Assembly: GCA_030584065.1 (NCBI GenBank)
Contig: CP129489.1
Span: forward strand, 1,512,640 to 1,576,639
DNA length: 64,000 nucleotides
Origin: Flavobacteriales bacterium
GTDB taxonomy: Bacteria > Bacteroidota > Bacteroidia > Flavobacteriales_F > PHOS-HE28
Direction of reading: 5' to 3'
Position numbers and translations under genes: made by a program. The notes under the pieces are model-generated. The model made no database searches and was not told the DNA's origin. It saw nothing but the letters and a program-made list of their open reading frames with translations. Below are positions 27,999 to 36,915 of the stretch, piece by piece; the first letter of the stretch is position 1, and each line of letters begins with the position of its first letter.

Positions 27999-28613
27999 TC
28001 ATCGCATCCCCACCAACCGTCCCACCGTGCGCAGGATGATGCGCAGGTCGAGCAGCAGGGAGCGCTCACGGATGTAGCGCAGGTCAAGCGCCAGCTTGGC
28101 CGGCATCACCTCCTCCACATAGGTGCGCTCCGGATCGGAACTGCGGCCGAGCACCTCGCTCTCCTGGATGTAGGCGAGGCTCGCAAGGCTGGAGAGCCCT
28201 GGCCGCACGCTGAGCACCGCGCGCTGCTCAGGGGTGTACAGGGCCACATAGCGCGGCACCTCGGGCCGCGGCCCCACGATGCTCATGTCGCCCACCAGCA
28301 CGTTCCAGAGCTGCGGCAGCTCATCCACCTTCGTCCTGCGGAGCACGTGGCCGATGCCGGTGACACGGGGGTCGCGGGCGCCCACCGTGATCTGGCCCTT
28401 GGCCTCGCTGCCGGGCCGCATGGTGCGGAACTTCAGCAAGCGGAATTCGCGTCCGCCCATCCCCACGCGCACCTGGCGGAAGAACGGCCCGCCGGGCGAC
28501 CCCAGCGCAACGAGCAGCGCGATGGCCAACAGGATCGGGAGCAGCAGGAGCAGCGCGAAGGACGACGCCAGGATGTCGAAGCCGCGCTTGATCATGACGG
28601 CGAAGGAAAGCAT
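27999..28613 (-). CDS. Undecaprenyl-phosphate sugar transferase (WcaJ/exosortase-type C-terminal domain)
   Basis: 204 residues, with one strong N-terminal membrane segment, then the bacterial sugar transferase signature: FRQVRVGMGGREFRLLKFRTMRPGSE, RRTKVDELPQLWNVLVGDMSIVGPRPE and PGLSSLASL. It transfers a sugar-1-phosphate to undecaprenyl phosphate, starting polysaccharide synthesis at the inner membrane. ATG at 28613 or M7 at 28595 (MIKRGFD) are both possible. It stands alone here; no polysaccharide cluster is in the window. Confidence 0.92.
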   Translation of the reverse strand: MLSFAVMIKRGFDILASSFALLLLLPILLAIALLVALGSPGGPFFRQVRVGMGGREFRLLKFRTMRPGSEAKGQITVGARDPRVTGIGHVLRRTKVDELPQLWNVLVGDMSIVGPRPEVPRYVALYTPEQRAVLSVRPGLSSLASLAYIQESEVLGRSSDPERTYVEEVMPAKLALDLRYIRERSLLLDLRIILRTVGRLVGMR

Positions 28614-28697
28614 CCGGCCCTTGTCCGCCTACCAATTCCGAGCGCTGCGCCACGGGCTGCGCTGCCCGCAGCGGTGCGCTCCGCGGTCAACCGGCCG

Positions 28698-29945
28698 TCA
28701 TGCCTTCGCCAGCGCCTGCTCCAGGTCGGCGATCAGGTCGTCAGGATGCTCCACGCCCACGGACAGCCGGAGCAGCCCGCTGCTGATGCCCAGCTTCTCG
28801 CGTTCGTCGGGATCCACGCCGGCATGGGTCATCGTGGCCGGGTGCTCGGCCAGGCTCTCCGTGCTCCCCAGGCTCACGGCCAGCTTCACCAGCTGCAATG
28901 CATTGAGGAAGCGGAAGGCCGCAGCCTCGCCGCCCACCACCTCGAAGCTGAGCATCGCCCCGGCGCTCAGGCATTGGGCATGGAAGACGGCTTGCTGCTC
29001 GGGGTCCTCGATCATGCCGAGGTAGTGCACGCGCACCACCTTGGCGTGGCGCTTCAGGAAAGCGGCCACCAAAGCCGCATTGTGGGCCTGCGTCTCCATC
29101 CGCGGCTTCAGGGTCTCCAGGCTGCGCATGAGCAGCCAGCCGGTCCACGGGCCGGCCATGCTGCCGAGGAAGGTGCGCAGCCCCTTCACGCGCGCGATGC
29201 GCTCCCTGCTTCCCAGGCACGCCCCGGCGATCACATCGCTGTGGCCGCCGATGTACTTGGTGGCGCTGTAAAGCACGAGGTGCGCCCCTTGCTTGAGCGG
29301 ATGCTGCCAGAGCGGGCCCATGTACGTGTTGTCCACCGCCACGAGCACCTCGCGCTCCGGTGTGGAGAGCTGCCGGGCCAGGCGTGCGCACGCACTGATG
29401 TCGATGAGCGTATTGGTGGGATTGGCCGGAGTCTCCACGAAGATCATGCGCACCCGATCGGCCTTCCCGCTGCGCTGCACCAAGGCCTGCAGCTCATGCT
29501 GCTCCCACGGATAGAAGCCCAGCACCTCCACGCCGAAGCGCGTGAGCACATGCTTGATGAAGTGGTCGGTGCCGCCATAGAGCGGATTGCTGAAGAGCAG
29601 CACGTCGCCGGGCGAGAGGAACTCCAGCAGGCAGGTGCTGATGGCGCTCATGCCGCTCTCGAACACGGCGCAGGCCTCGGCATCGTCCCACAGGGTGAGG
29701 CGATCCTCCAGCACCTCCAGGTCGGGGTTGTTGATCCTGCTGTAGATGAGGCCCTGCTCCTCCCCTTTGCGCCGCTCGCGCAGGCCATAGGCGACCTCGA
29801 AGAAGGCCTTGCCCTCCTCGGCCGTCTCGAACACGAAGGTGCTGGTCTGGAAGATGGGCGGCTTGATGGCCCCTTCGCTGAGCTCAGGCTTGTAGCCATA
29901 GCTCATCATGAGGCTCTCGGGGCGGTACTTGCGGCGCTTGTCCAT
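28698..29945 (-). CDS. Cys/Met metabolism PLP-dependent enzyme (cystathionine gamma-synthase / methionine gamma-lyase family)
   Basis: 415 residues. PLP enzyme with family motifs PPIFQTSTFVF, YSRINNPDLEVLEDRL, ESGMSAISTCLLEFL, VDNTYMGPLWQHPLKQGAHLVLYSATKYIGGHSD (Schiff-base Lys in SATKY) and SLGSTESLAEHPATMTH. Could be cystathionine gamma-synthase, gamma-lyase or methionine gamma-lyase; these cannot be separated from sequence by eye. It is divergent from the tricorn-like gene, with a -7 element TAGCTTCG at 29965-29972. Confidence 0.9.
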   Translation of the reverse strand: MDKRRKYRPESLMMSYGYKPELSEGAIKPPIFQTSTFVFETAEEGKAFFEVAYGLRERRKGEEQGLIYSRINNPDLEVLEDRLTLWDDAEACAVFESGMSAISTCLLEFLSPGDVLLFSNPLYGGTDHFIKHVLTRFGVEVLGFYPWEQHELQALVQRSGKADRVRMIFVETPANPTNTLIDISACARLARQLSTPEREVLVAVDNTYMGPLWQHPLKQGAHLVLYSATKYIGGHSDVIAGACLGSRERIARVKGLRTFLGSMAGPWTGWLLMRSLETLKPRMETQAHNAALVAAFLKRHAKVVRVHYLGMIEDPEQQAVFHAQCLSAGAMLSFEVVGGEAAAFRFLNALQLVKLAVSLGSTESLAEHPATMTHAGVDPDEREKLGISSGLLRLSVGVEHPDDLIADLEQALAKA

Positions 29946-29964
29946 GGGTTCTGCTGATGCACGG

Positions 29965-29972
29965 CGAAGCTA
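29965..29972 (-). promoter_or_regulatory. -7 element TAGCTTCG upstream of the Cys/Met PLP enzyme
   Basis: One mismatch to TAnnTTTG on the minus strand, 19 nt before the ATG at 29945. Candidate only. Confidence 0.35.
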
Positions 29973-30057
29973 CCCGGCCGTGCGGGGCCGCAAGGCAACG
30001 ATCATCAGGCCGGAGCGCCAACCATCCGTCACGGGACGGCCCTGTGCCGGGAGCCGG

Positions 30058-30065
30058 TACTTTCG
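30058..30065 (+). promoter_or_regulatory. -7 element TACTTTCG upstream of the tricorn-like gene
   Basis: One mismatch to TAnnTTTG, 31 nt before the ATG at 30096. With 29965-29972 it suggests a divergent promoter pair in the 150-bp gap. Confidence 0.4.
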
Positions 30066-30095
30066 GCCACGGCGCTCCCACTTGCGCCCCCGACC

Positions 30096-33000
30096 ATGAG
30101 ACACGTGCCCCTCGCCTTTCTCTCCGCCATCCTGAGCACGGGACCGGCCGTCGCGCAATCCGGACCCGACGAAGCCCTGTGGCTTCGCTATCCGGCCATC
30201 TCGCCTGACGGCGGCACCATCGTATTCTGCTACCAGGGCGACCTGTGGCGCGTGGCCGCCAGCGGCGGCACCGCCAGCCTGCTCACCACGCACGAGGCCT
30301 ACGACTGCAATCCGGTGTGGTCGCGCGACGGGAAGACGATCGCCTTCAGCAGCGACCGCTTCGGCAACAACGATGTGTTCGTGATGCCTGCGGAGGGCGG
30401 GCCCGCCACGCGCCTCACCTTCCATTCGGCCAGCGACATCCCCACGGACTTCAGCCCCGATGGCCGGCAAGTCCTCTTCAGCTCCAGCCGGCTGGACGAC
30501 CGCCGCAACCAGGAATTCCCCAGCCCGGGCCTGGGCGAGCTCTACAGCGTGCCCGTGGCCGGCGGCCGGGTGACCCGCGTGATGACCACGGTGGCCGAGG
30601 ATGCCCGCTACAGCCCCGATGGCAGCCTGATCGCCTACCACGACTGGAAGGGCTACGAGGATGAATTCCGCAAGCACCATGTGAGCAGCGTGACGCGGGA
30701 CATCTGGACCTTCAGCCCCGCCACCGGCCAGTACCAGCGGATCAGCGGCTTCGCCGGCGAGGACCGCGAACCCGTCTTCGGCCCCGACGGGCGCAGCGTG
30801 TACTACCTCAGCGAGGAGAAGGGGGACTTCAACGTGCACCGGATGCCCGCCACGGGCGGAGCCTCCACGCAGCTCACCTTCCTGAAGCACCATCCCGTGC
30901 GCCACCTGAGCATCAGCGCCGACGGCACCCTCTGCTTCAACCACCACGGCACGCTCTACACCTTCAAGGAAGGCGGCCAGCCCCGGAAGGTGGCTGTGCG
31001 CATCGCCGTGGACCAGCGCTACAATCCGGAGCGCACCGTGAAGGTGACCGGTGAGGTCCGCGACTTCCACGTGGCGCCCAGCGGCAAGGAGGTGGCCTTC
31101 GTCCACCGCGGAGAGGTCTTCGTCACCAGCGTGAAGGAAGGCACCACCCGCCGCATCACGAATACGCCCGAACAGGAGCGCGATGTGCGCTTCAGCCCCG
31201 ACGGCCGCACGCTGCTCTACGCCACCGAGCGCAACGGCAGCTGGGACCTCTACACCACCGCCATCGCGCGGAAGGAAGAGCCCTACTTCTTCACCGCCAC
31301 CGTGCTGAAGGAGGAGGCGCTGCTGGCCACGCCCGCCGAGGAGTTCCAGCCGCGTTGGAGCCCGGATGGCAAGGAGGTGGCCTACCTCGAGGAGCGCACC
31401 ACCGTCAGGGTGTTCGACATCGCCGGCAAGAAGAGCCGCACGGTGCTTCCTGGCGACCGCAACTACAGCTATGCCGATGGCGACCAGCACTTCGACTGGA
31501 GCCCCGACAGCAAGTGGCTCCTGGTGAACTTCCTGAATCCCGACCAGTGGATCGACCAGTCCGGGCTGGTGAAGGCCGATGGCAGCGGCACGGTGACCGA
31601 TCTGAGCAAGAGCGGCTATGGCCACTGGGGCCCCACCTGGACCATGGGCGGGAAGGCCATGCTCACCTACAGCAGCCGCGATGGCATGAAGAACCATGCG
31701 AGCTGGGGCGGCCAGATGGACGCCTATGCCACCTTCTTCACGCAGGAAGCGCTGGACCGCTTCAAACTGAGCAAGGAGGAGTTCGAGCTGCTCAAGGAAG
31801 TGGAGGACGAGAAGAAGAAGGACGAGGAGAAGAAAGAAGCCGACAAGGCGAAAGCCGGCAAGGGCGGCAAGGGCGGGGATGAAGCGGAGCAGCCGGAGCC
31901 GGTGAAGATCGATCTGGAGCACATCGAGGACCGGCGCGTGCGGCTCACCATCCACAGCAGCAATCTGGCCGGTGCCGTGCTGAGCAAGGACGGCGAGAAG
32001 CTCTACTACCTCGCCCGCTTCGAGAAGGGATACGACCTGTGGGAGACCGCGCTGCGCACCAAGGAGACCAAGGTGGCGGCCAAGATGGGCGCCGGGAACG
32101 CCGGCGGGCTCCTGCTGGACAAGGAGGGGAAGAACCTCTTCTTCATGAAGGACGGCGGCATCGCGCGCTTCGATATCGAGAAGGGCACCGTGGAGAGCGT
32201 GGGCATCAACGGCGAGATGACCCTGAACGAAGCGAAGGAGCGCGAGTACCTCTTCGAGCACGCCTGGAGGCAGGTGGTGAAGAAGTTCTACGACCCCAAG
32301 CTGCACGGCGTGGACTGGGGTTTCTACAAGCAGGAGTACGCCCGCGTGCTGCCCCACGTGAACAACAATTGGGACTTCGCCGAGCTGCTGAGCGAGATGC
32401 TCGGCGAGCTCAACGCCTCGCACACCGGATCGGGCTACCGCCGCCGCGACCCCAACGGCGATGCCACCGCCTCGCTGGGCCTGTTCTACGACGATGCGCA
32501 CGCCGGAAGCGGCCTGAAGGTGGCCGAAGTGATGCAGAAAGGCCCCTGCGTAAAGGAGGGCTCACGCATCAAGGCCGGCGTGGTGATCGAGCGGATCGAC
32601 GGCCAGCCGATCGGCCAGAACGAGGACGCGGCACGGCTGCTGAACCGGAAGGCCGACAAGCCCACGCTGCTCGGCCTCCTCGATCCCAAGAGCGGCCAAC
32701 GCTGGGAGGAGACCGTGAAGCCCATCAGCCGCGGCGAGGAGATGGACCTGCTCTACCACCGCTGGACGGACCGCTGCGCCTTCCTGGTGGACAGCCTGAG
32801 CGGGGGGCGCATCGGCTACGTGCATGTGGAGGGCATGAACGACCCCAGCTACAGGAAGGTCTATGAGGACGCCTTGGGCAAGCATCACGGCAAGGAGGCC
32901 CTGGTGGTCGACACCCGCTTCAACGGCGGCGGATGGCTGCACGACGACCTGGCCACCTTCCTTGGCGGCAAGGTGTACATGCGCATCGAGCCGCGCGGGC

Positions 33001-33359
33001 AGAAGCTGGGCAAGGAGCCCCAGTTCAAATGGCACAAGCCCAGTGCGGTGGTCATGAGCGAGAGCAACTACAGCGATGCCCACCTCTTCCCCGTGACCTA
33101 CAAGGCGCTCGGCGTAGGCCCGCTCGTGGGCATGCCCGTTCCCGGCACCGGCACAGCCGTGTGGTGGGAAGGCCTGCAGAACGGCATGTACTTCGGCATC
33201 CCCCAGGTGGGCATGATCGACAACGCCGGCAACTTCATGGAGAACACGCAGCTGGAGCCCGACATCCGCCAGCCGCTGGAGCCCGAGGAGGTGGCGAGGG
33301 GGCGCGACCAGCAGCTGGAAGCCGCCGTGAGGGCCTTGCTGGAGCAGCTGGGGCGTTGA
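30096..33359 (+). CDS. Tricorn-like S41 protease with beta-propeller and PDZ domain
   Basis: 1087 residues. Signal peptide (MRHVPLAFLSAILSTGPAVAQ). Propeller repeats follow (SPDGGTIVFCYQGDLWRV, SRDGKTIAFSSDRFGNNDVFVMPAEGG, SPDGRTLLYATERNG and more). A Lys/Glu-rich low-complexity segment near residue 570-600 separates the propellers from a PDZ domain (about 785-870) and a C-terminal S41 tail-specific-like peptidase with VVDTRFNGGGWLHDDL and the nucleophile-containing MSESNYSDAHLFP (S993). It cuts peptides in the periplasm; tricorn in archaea acts after the proteasome. The N-terminal signal and tail architecture fit periplasmic use. Close to the usual tricorn length. Confidence 0.95.
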   Translation: MRHVPLAFLSAILSTGPAVAQSGPDEALWLRYPAISPDGGTIVFCYQGDLWRVAASGGTASLLTTHEAYDCNPVWSRDGKTIAFSSDRFGNNDVFVMPAEGGPATRLTFHSASDIPTDFSPDGRQVLFSSSRLDDRRNQEFPSPGLGELYSVPVAGGRVTRVMTTVAEDARYSPDGSLIAYHDWKGYEDEFRKHHVSSVTRDIWTFSPATGQYQRISGFAGEDREPVFGPDGRSVYYLSEEKGDFNVHRMPATGGASTQLTFLKHHPVRHLSISADGTLCFNHHGTLYTFKEGGQPRKVAVRIAVDQRYNPERTVKVTGEVRDFHVAPSGKEVAFVHRGEVFVTSVKEGTTRRITNTPEQERDVRFSPDGRTLLYATERNGSWDLYTTAIARKEEPYFFTATVLKEEALLATPAEEFQPRWSPDGKEVAYLEERTTVRVFDIAGKKSRTVLPGDRNYSYADGDQHFDWSPDSKWLLVNFLNPDQWIDQSGLVKADGSGTVTDLSKSGYGHWGPTWTMGGKAMLTYSSRDGMKNHASWGGQMDAYATFFTQEALDRFKLSKEEFELLKEVEDEKKKDEEKKEADKAKAGKGGKGGDEAEQPEPVKIDLEHIEDRRVRLTIHSSNLAGAVLSKDGEKLYYLARFEKGYDLWETALRTKETKVAAKMGAGNAGGLLLDKEGKNLFFMKDGGIARFDIEKGTVESVGINGEMTLNEAKEREYLFEHAWRQVVKKFYDPKLHGVDWGFYKQEYARVLPHVNNNWDFAELLSEMLGELNASHTGSGYRRRDPNGDATASLGLFYDDAHAGSGLKVAEVMQKGPCVKEGSRIKAGVVIERIDGQPIGQNEDAARLLNRKADKPTLLGLLDPKSGQRWEETVKPISRGEEMDLLYHRWTDRCAFLVDSLSGGRIGYVHVEGMNDPSYRKVYEDALGKHHGKEALVVDTRFNGGGWLHDDLATFLGGKVYMRIEPRGQKLGKEPQFKWHKPSAVVMSESNYSDAHLFPVTYKALGVGPLVGMPVPGTGTAVWWEGLQNGMYFGIPQVGMIDNAGNFMENTQLEPDIRQPLEPEEVARGRDQQLEAAVRALLEQLGR

Positions 33360-33409
33360 GCCCAGGGCGGCCGGGGGACGATCGTCAGCCTGCAGGCCGG
33401 CGCAGCGCC

Positions 33410-33417
33410 TATATTGG
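33410..33417 (+). promoter_or_regulatory. -7-like element TATATTGG upstream of the desaturase gene
   Basis: Partial match to TAnnTTTG 16 nt before the ATG at 33433. Weak. Confidence 0.25.
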
Positions 33418-33432
33418 CCGCCGGCTTGACCG

Positions 33433-34557
33433 ATGCGGCAAGCCGGATGCATGCGTCAACAAGGCCAGGTCAAGTTCGTCCCGAAGGACCGTTCCGCTTT
33501 CCATGCCACCCTTCGGCAGCGCGTGGATGAGCATTTCCGCACCACCGGCCGCAGCCGGCACGCCAATGCGGCCATGATCGTGAAGACGGTGGTGCTGCTC
33601 ACCATGTACCTGGCGCCCTTCGTGCTGCTGCTCACCCTGCAGCCGGGCGCGGGGGCCTCCATCGCCTTGTGGGCCATCATGGGCTTCGGGCTGGCCGGCA
33701 TCGGCATGAGCGTGATGCACGATGCCAACCATGGCGCCTATTCCGCCAACGAGCGCGTGAACTGGTGGCTGGGCCACACGCTGAACCTGCTCGGCGGCAG
33801 CACCCACAACTGGAAGCTGCAGCACAACATCCTGCACCACACCTACACCAACATCACGCACGTCGACGACGACATCGCCGACCGCCTGGTGCTGAAGTTC
33901 TCGCCGCACACCGGCAAGCGCTGGTACCACCGCTTCCAATGGCTCTATGCCACCCTCTTCTATGGCTTGCTCACGCTCTATTGGGTGGTGGCCAAGGACT
34001 TCGTGCAGTTCAAGCAGTACGCGGCGCGCGGCGTGATGGCGGGAAGCGCCAGCGCGAAGCGCAGCGCCCTGCTGCGCATCATCGGGCTCAAGGTGGTGTA
34101 CCTCGCCCTCGTCATCGGGCTGCCCCTCGCGCTGGGCCTGCCCTGGCTGCAGGTGGTCCTGGGCTTCCTGCTCATGCACTTCATCGCGGGCGCCATCCTC
34201 ACCCTTGTGTTCCAATTGGCGCATACCGTCGAGGGCACGGACCATCCGCTGCCCGACGCGCACGGCGTGATCGCCGACGACTGGGCTGCGCACCAGCTGC
34301 GCACCACGGTCGACTTCAGTCCGGGCAACGGCCTGCTCAGCTGGTACGTGGGCGGGCTCAACTACCAGATCGAGCACCACCTCTTCCCGCGCATCGCCCA
34401 CGTGCATTACCCGGACATCGCGCCCATCGTGGAGCGCACCGCGCGCGAATTCGGGCTGCCCTACATGGTGAACCCCACCCTGCTCAGCGCGCTGCGCTCG
34501 CACTTCGCGCTCATGCGGAGGATCGGGCTTCCGAGCTTGAATGAGGCGATCGGGTAG
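33433..34557 (+). CDS. Membrane fatty acid (acyl-CoA/acyl-lipid) desaturase
   Basis: 374 residues with four predicted transmembrane helices and three histidine boxes: HDANHGAYS, HNILHHTYTN and QIEHHLFPR. The di-iron enzyme puts double bonds into fatty acyl chains. There is no cytochrome b5 domain fused. Start at 33433 or the second ATG at 33451; the first residues up to the second Met (MRQAGC) look unlikely, so the real protein may be 6 residues shorter. A G-rich tract sits just after its stop (34564-34578). Confidence 0.93.
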   Translation: MRQAGCMRQQGQVKFVPKDRSAFHATLRQRVDEHFRTTGRSRHANAAMIVKTVVLLTMYLAPFVLLLTLQPGAGASIALWAIMGFGLAGIGMSVMHDANHGAYSANERVNWWLGHTLNLLGGSTHNWKLQHNILHHTYTNITHVDDDIADRLVLKFSPHTGKRWYHRFQWLYATLFYGLLTLYWVVAKDFVQFKQYAARGVMAGSASAKRSALLRIIGLKVVYLALVIGLPLALGLPWLQVVLGFLLMHFIAGAILTLVFQLAHTVEGTDHPLPDAHGVIADDWAAHQLRTTVDFSPGNGLLSWYVGGLNYQIEHHLFPRIAHVHYPDIAPIVERTAREFGLPYMVNPTLLSALRSHFALMRRIGLPSLNEAIG

Positions 34558-34563
34558 GCGCGA

Positions 34564-34578
34564 GGGGGGCGGGGGGGG
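34564..34578. repeat. Interrupted poly-G tract (G6-C-G8)
   Basis: GGGGGG, C, then GGGGGGGG directly followed by TAACG, about 6 bp after the desaturase stop codon. It resembles the G17 tract at 43406-43422, which is also followed by TAA. Confidence 0.85.
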
Positions 34579-34695
34579 TAACGACTACCCCGACTGCGCC
34601 ACTCCTTCGCTCCACTTCGGAGAGCGAGGCAACGCTATGGTCAGCGAAGCATCAGGCCGCTCTTCCAGCCAGAGGTTGGCGGCCTGGGTCGTGCC

Positions 34696-34869
34696 TCAAC
34701 GCTGAATGATCACGCGCTGCACCACCGGCGCGCGCCCCTTGCTCCGAACCGCCACCGTGTACAGCCCTTCGGCTTGCCGCGATAAGTCCAACACCATGCT
34801 GGCACTGGTGATGCGCTGTTGCAATACCGTGCGGCCAAGGGCGTCGCGCACTTCCACTTCTTCCGCCCC
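34696..34869 (-). pseudogene. Remnant of a T9SS sorting domain
   Basis: An open stretch of 57 codons without any start codon at its head; a stop codon (TGA) lies just upstream in frame. It reads GAEEVEVRDALGRTVLQQRI and so on, ending GRAPVVQRVIIQR, which resembles the C-terminal half of a T9SS type A domain (compare the ends of the genes at 34944 and 36401). It has no upstream part of a gene, so it is a broken remnant left by recombination or deletion. Confidence 0.75.
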
Positions 34870-34874
34870 TCACT

Positions 34875-34897
34875 GCGCGTAGCCTGTGGCTACGCGC
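34875..34897. repeat. 10-bp perfect inverted repeat with 3-nt loop
   Basis: GCGCGTAGCC, TGT, GGCTACGCGC. It lies between the remnant and the stop of the T9SS gene at 34944, on which side it could act as a terminator; it has no T-run. Confidence 0.6.
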
Positions 34898-34930
34898 CAC
34901 AACGCAGATCCATCGTAGCCTGCGGCTGCA

Positions 34931-34946
34931 ACCGTTGCTCGTTCTA
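34931..34946. repeat. 16-bp repeat ACCGTTGCTCGTTCTA (copy 1) at a T9SS gene end
   Basis: Identical to 36983-36998. On the minus strand it begins with the stop codon TAG of the T9SS gene and continues GAACGAGCAACGGT. The core CGTTGCTCGTT occurs a third time at 36378-36388. Confidence 0.8.
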
Positions 34947-36404
34947 CTCCACAACAACCCGCTCATCCCCCACCCGCCGCCCCTTGCTCCACAGCTCCAT
35001 CAGGTACACGCCGCTGCCCAGCCCGTGCAGGCCCAGCGTGTGCTGGTGGGTGGTCACGCGCTCGCGTAGCACTTCGCGTCCCAGCGCATCGCGCAGCAAC
35101 AGAACGCTAGCAGCAGGCAATTGCCCCAATTCGAGCGTGACCGATGCACTGGCCGGGTTGGGGTAGAGCGTGAAACTGATCTCCTCGTGCTCCCGCACCC
35201 CCACATCCAACCCGTACAGCCTGCTCACGAAGCGCTGCGTGGGGTCGTTGGTGGTGCCATCGTCGTAGCCGTGGTAGGCACCGTGGATGTAGTAGCTGCC
35301 ATCGAACGAGGGTGCAATGCCTGCAACAACCAGATATAATGTGCCATTGTAGTTGTACATGCCGCATCCTTCGCCCTCGAATACACCAGGCAGCAACGCT
35401 CCATCAGCCGATAGCATCGCGATGCCCCCGCGGGTCTGGCCGTCTATCCGATCAAACCAGCCCGTCACGATCATGCGGCCATCGCTCAGCAAGTGAATAT
35501 CCCTAACACTTGGCAAATCGCTGTTCGGATTGAAGGCAACCCCGAAGTCAAGCAGGTTGAAGGTTGGGTCGATGGAGCCATCCGGCATGAACCGCAAAAG
35601 GCTGTAAATCGTGTCGTTGCCGGGAAGCTTGAACAAGCCGCCCGCCAGTATGCGCCCATCCGCAAGGGTCAGGAACTTGTAAGCGCCTCCCCACGACTGC
35701 AGGACGGGGCTGAACGACGGGTCCAATCCGCCGTCAGGATGCACTCGGAAAACAGGACTAACCGGGACTCCTTCATACTCGGTCATCGTTCCCGAGCACA
35801 GGAACTTCCCATCCGGCTGCTCCTCGAACTCGAAGAGCACCTCGTCGCATCGCCGGTGGTGCTTGGTGGTATCCAACTGGCCCGTATTGGTGAACCAGAT
35901 CAGGTTGTACAAGCCCACGAAGCCATGCTCCGGGTCGTTCAGCGTGTGCGCACCGCTGATCACGATGCGCCCATCGGGGTACACATGGTAGTCCCCGCCT
36001 TGGAGCGAGGAAAATAGTGGAGCATTAGCGTTTAGATGTTGAAACGAAGGATCCACATTGCCATTCAGAAGCAACCTCCGAACGGTCTGCGAAAGACCGA
36101 CATAGATCTTATCCTGCCACGGCGTAATCCTACCACCCATAGAGGGGTAAGCTGGGAAGGTGGGGTCCAAAGCTCCGTCCTGCATCAAGCGCGCACCAGT
36201 TCTCCAAGATGCATCACCCGGATACCGAAACATGCCGGAAATCAGAACATTCCCATCCGGCAATGGAAGAACACTATTCACGGAAACCTGTTGTATGCTC
36301 GTCCTGAAGCCCATATCCAGATTGAAGGGCTGTTGGGCAAGGCCCAGCGTGGCCACCACCAGGGTGGCCACGCCAGACGTTGCTCGTTTGAGTTCCTCGA
36401 TCAC
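34944..36404 (-). CDS. T9SS cargo protein with beta-propeller-type repeats
   Basis: 486 residues, starting at GTG (36404, with the stop codon of the upstream gene overlapping as GTGA). Signal peptide (GVATLVVATLGLAQ). Repeats around LPDGNVLISGMFRYPGDASWRTG, LADGRILAGGLFKLPGNDTIYSLLRFMPDGSIDPTFN and LSDGRMIVTGWFDR are delta-60-type or propeller repeats of unknown role. The C-terminus (SFTLYPNPASASVTLELGQL ... GVYLMELWSKGRRVGDERVVVE) is a T9SS type A sorting domain. Presumably exported and surface anchored. It is downstream of the truncated gene at 36401. Base composition appears lower in GC than the flanking core genes, though I did not compute it. Confidence 0.85.
   Translation of the reverse strand: MIEELKRATSGVATLVVATLGLAQQPFNLDMGFRTSIQQVSVNSVLPLPDGNVLISGMFRYPGDASWRTGARLMQDGALDPTFPAYPSMGGRITPWQDKIYVGLSQTVRRLLLNGNVDPSFQHLNANAPLFSSLQGGDYHVYPDGRIVISGAHTLNDPEHGFVGLYNLIWFTNTGQLDTTKHHRRCDEVLFEFEEQPDGKFLCSGTMTEYEGVPVSPVFRVHPDGGLDPSFSPVLQSWGGAYKFLTLADGRILAGGLFKLPGNDTIYSLLRFMPDGSIDPTFNLLDFGVAFNPNSDLPSVRDIHLLSDGRMIVTGWFDRIDGQTRGGIAMLSADGALLPGVFEGEGCGMYNYNGTLYLVVAGIAPSFDGSYYIHGAYHGYDDGTTNDPTQRFVSRLYGLDVGVREHEEISFTLYPNPASASVTLELGQLPAASVLLLRDALGREVLRERVTTHQHTLGLHGLGSGVYLMELWSKGRRVGDERVVVE
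36378..36388. repeat. Core CGTTGCTCGTT of the T9SS border repeat (copy 3)
   Basis: Same 11-mer as in 34933-34943 and 36985-36995, here inside the first codons of the gene at 34944-36404. With the other copies it flanks that gene as a direct repeat. Confidence 0.65.
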
Positions 36405-36886
36405 TCTACGCTGAGTTTGCGCGCATCCAAGGTAAGGCCTAGCTGCTGCAGCTCCACGGTGTACTGCCCGGCAGCAAGGCCGCGCAGGTCGAGGACCTGA
36501 TCCATACCGTTGGCAACCACACGTTGGCGAAGCGCGATCCGGCCAAGCGCGTCGCGCAGCACGAATTCACCTTCGTCAATTCGGCCAGCGAGCTTGGCCG
36601 AGGTCCAGTTGCGCGCGGGGTTGGGCGCCAGCGTGAAGCTGGCTGCCGCAGCTGCTTCTTGAACGGGCAGCTTGCGCGCCTTGGGGCCTTCTTCCTCGCT
36701 GCCGCCGGTGAGCGGTGCGCGGCAGATGCCGTAGTGGAAGCAGAGGATGTTCTGCGCCCAGGTGGCAGGGCGGTCGTATTGATTGTTCACCAATGCCTGC
36801 AGCTGCGCTTGTTCCACTGGGCTCAGCTCGCCCTCATCACGCCCATCGGCATGCACCGCGTCAAGCAAATCAATCAAGTTCAGCAT
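36401..36886 (-). pseudogene. Truncated T9SS cargo gene, C-terminal part only
   Basis: 161 residues that look like the last part of a large surface protein: an acidic helical stretch (LSPVEQAQLQALVNNQYDRP), then the typical WAQNILCFHYGICRAPLTGG linker and a T9SS type A domain (FTLAPNPARNWTSAKLAGRI ... QYTVELQQLGLTLDARKLSVE). No signal peptide, and the start (36886) is a nominal ATG; the gene follows a strong hairpin rather than a promoter. I regard it as a 5'-deleted cargo gene; expression would give a cytosolic fragment. Alternative: a short real gene, unlikely without a signal. Confidence 0.7.
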
Positions 36887-36915
36887 GCCCTGGCGCTCAA
36901 TAGCCCCTCAACCTC

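Larger units (their letters stand above)
34558..34943. other. Gap holding a T9SS C-terminal remnant, a hairpin and a G-tract
   Basis: 386 bp between the desaturase stop and the leftward T9SS gene at 34944. It contains the poly-G tract at 34564-34578, the decayed sorting-domain fragment at 34696-34869 (reverse) and a 10-bp perfect hairpin at 34875-34897. No complete gene. Confidence 0.7.

Noticed and set aside
29970..32501. 843-codon open frame opposite the tricorn-like gene
   Set aside because: Antisense of an intact protease gene; low-complexity shadow.
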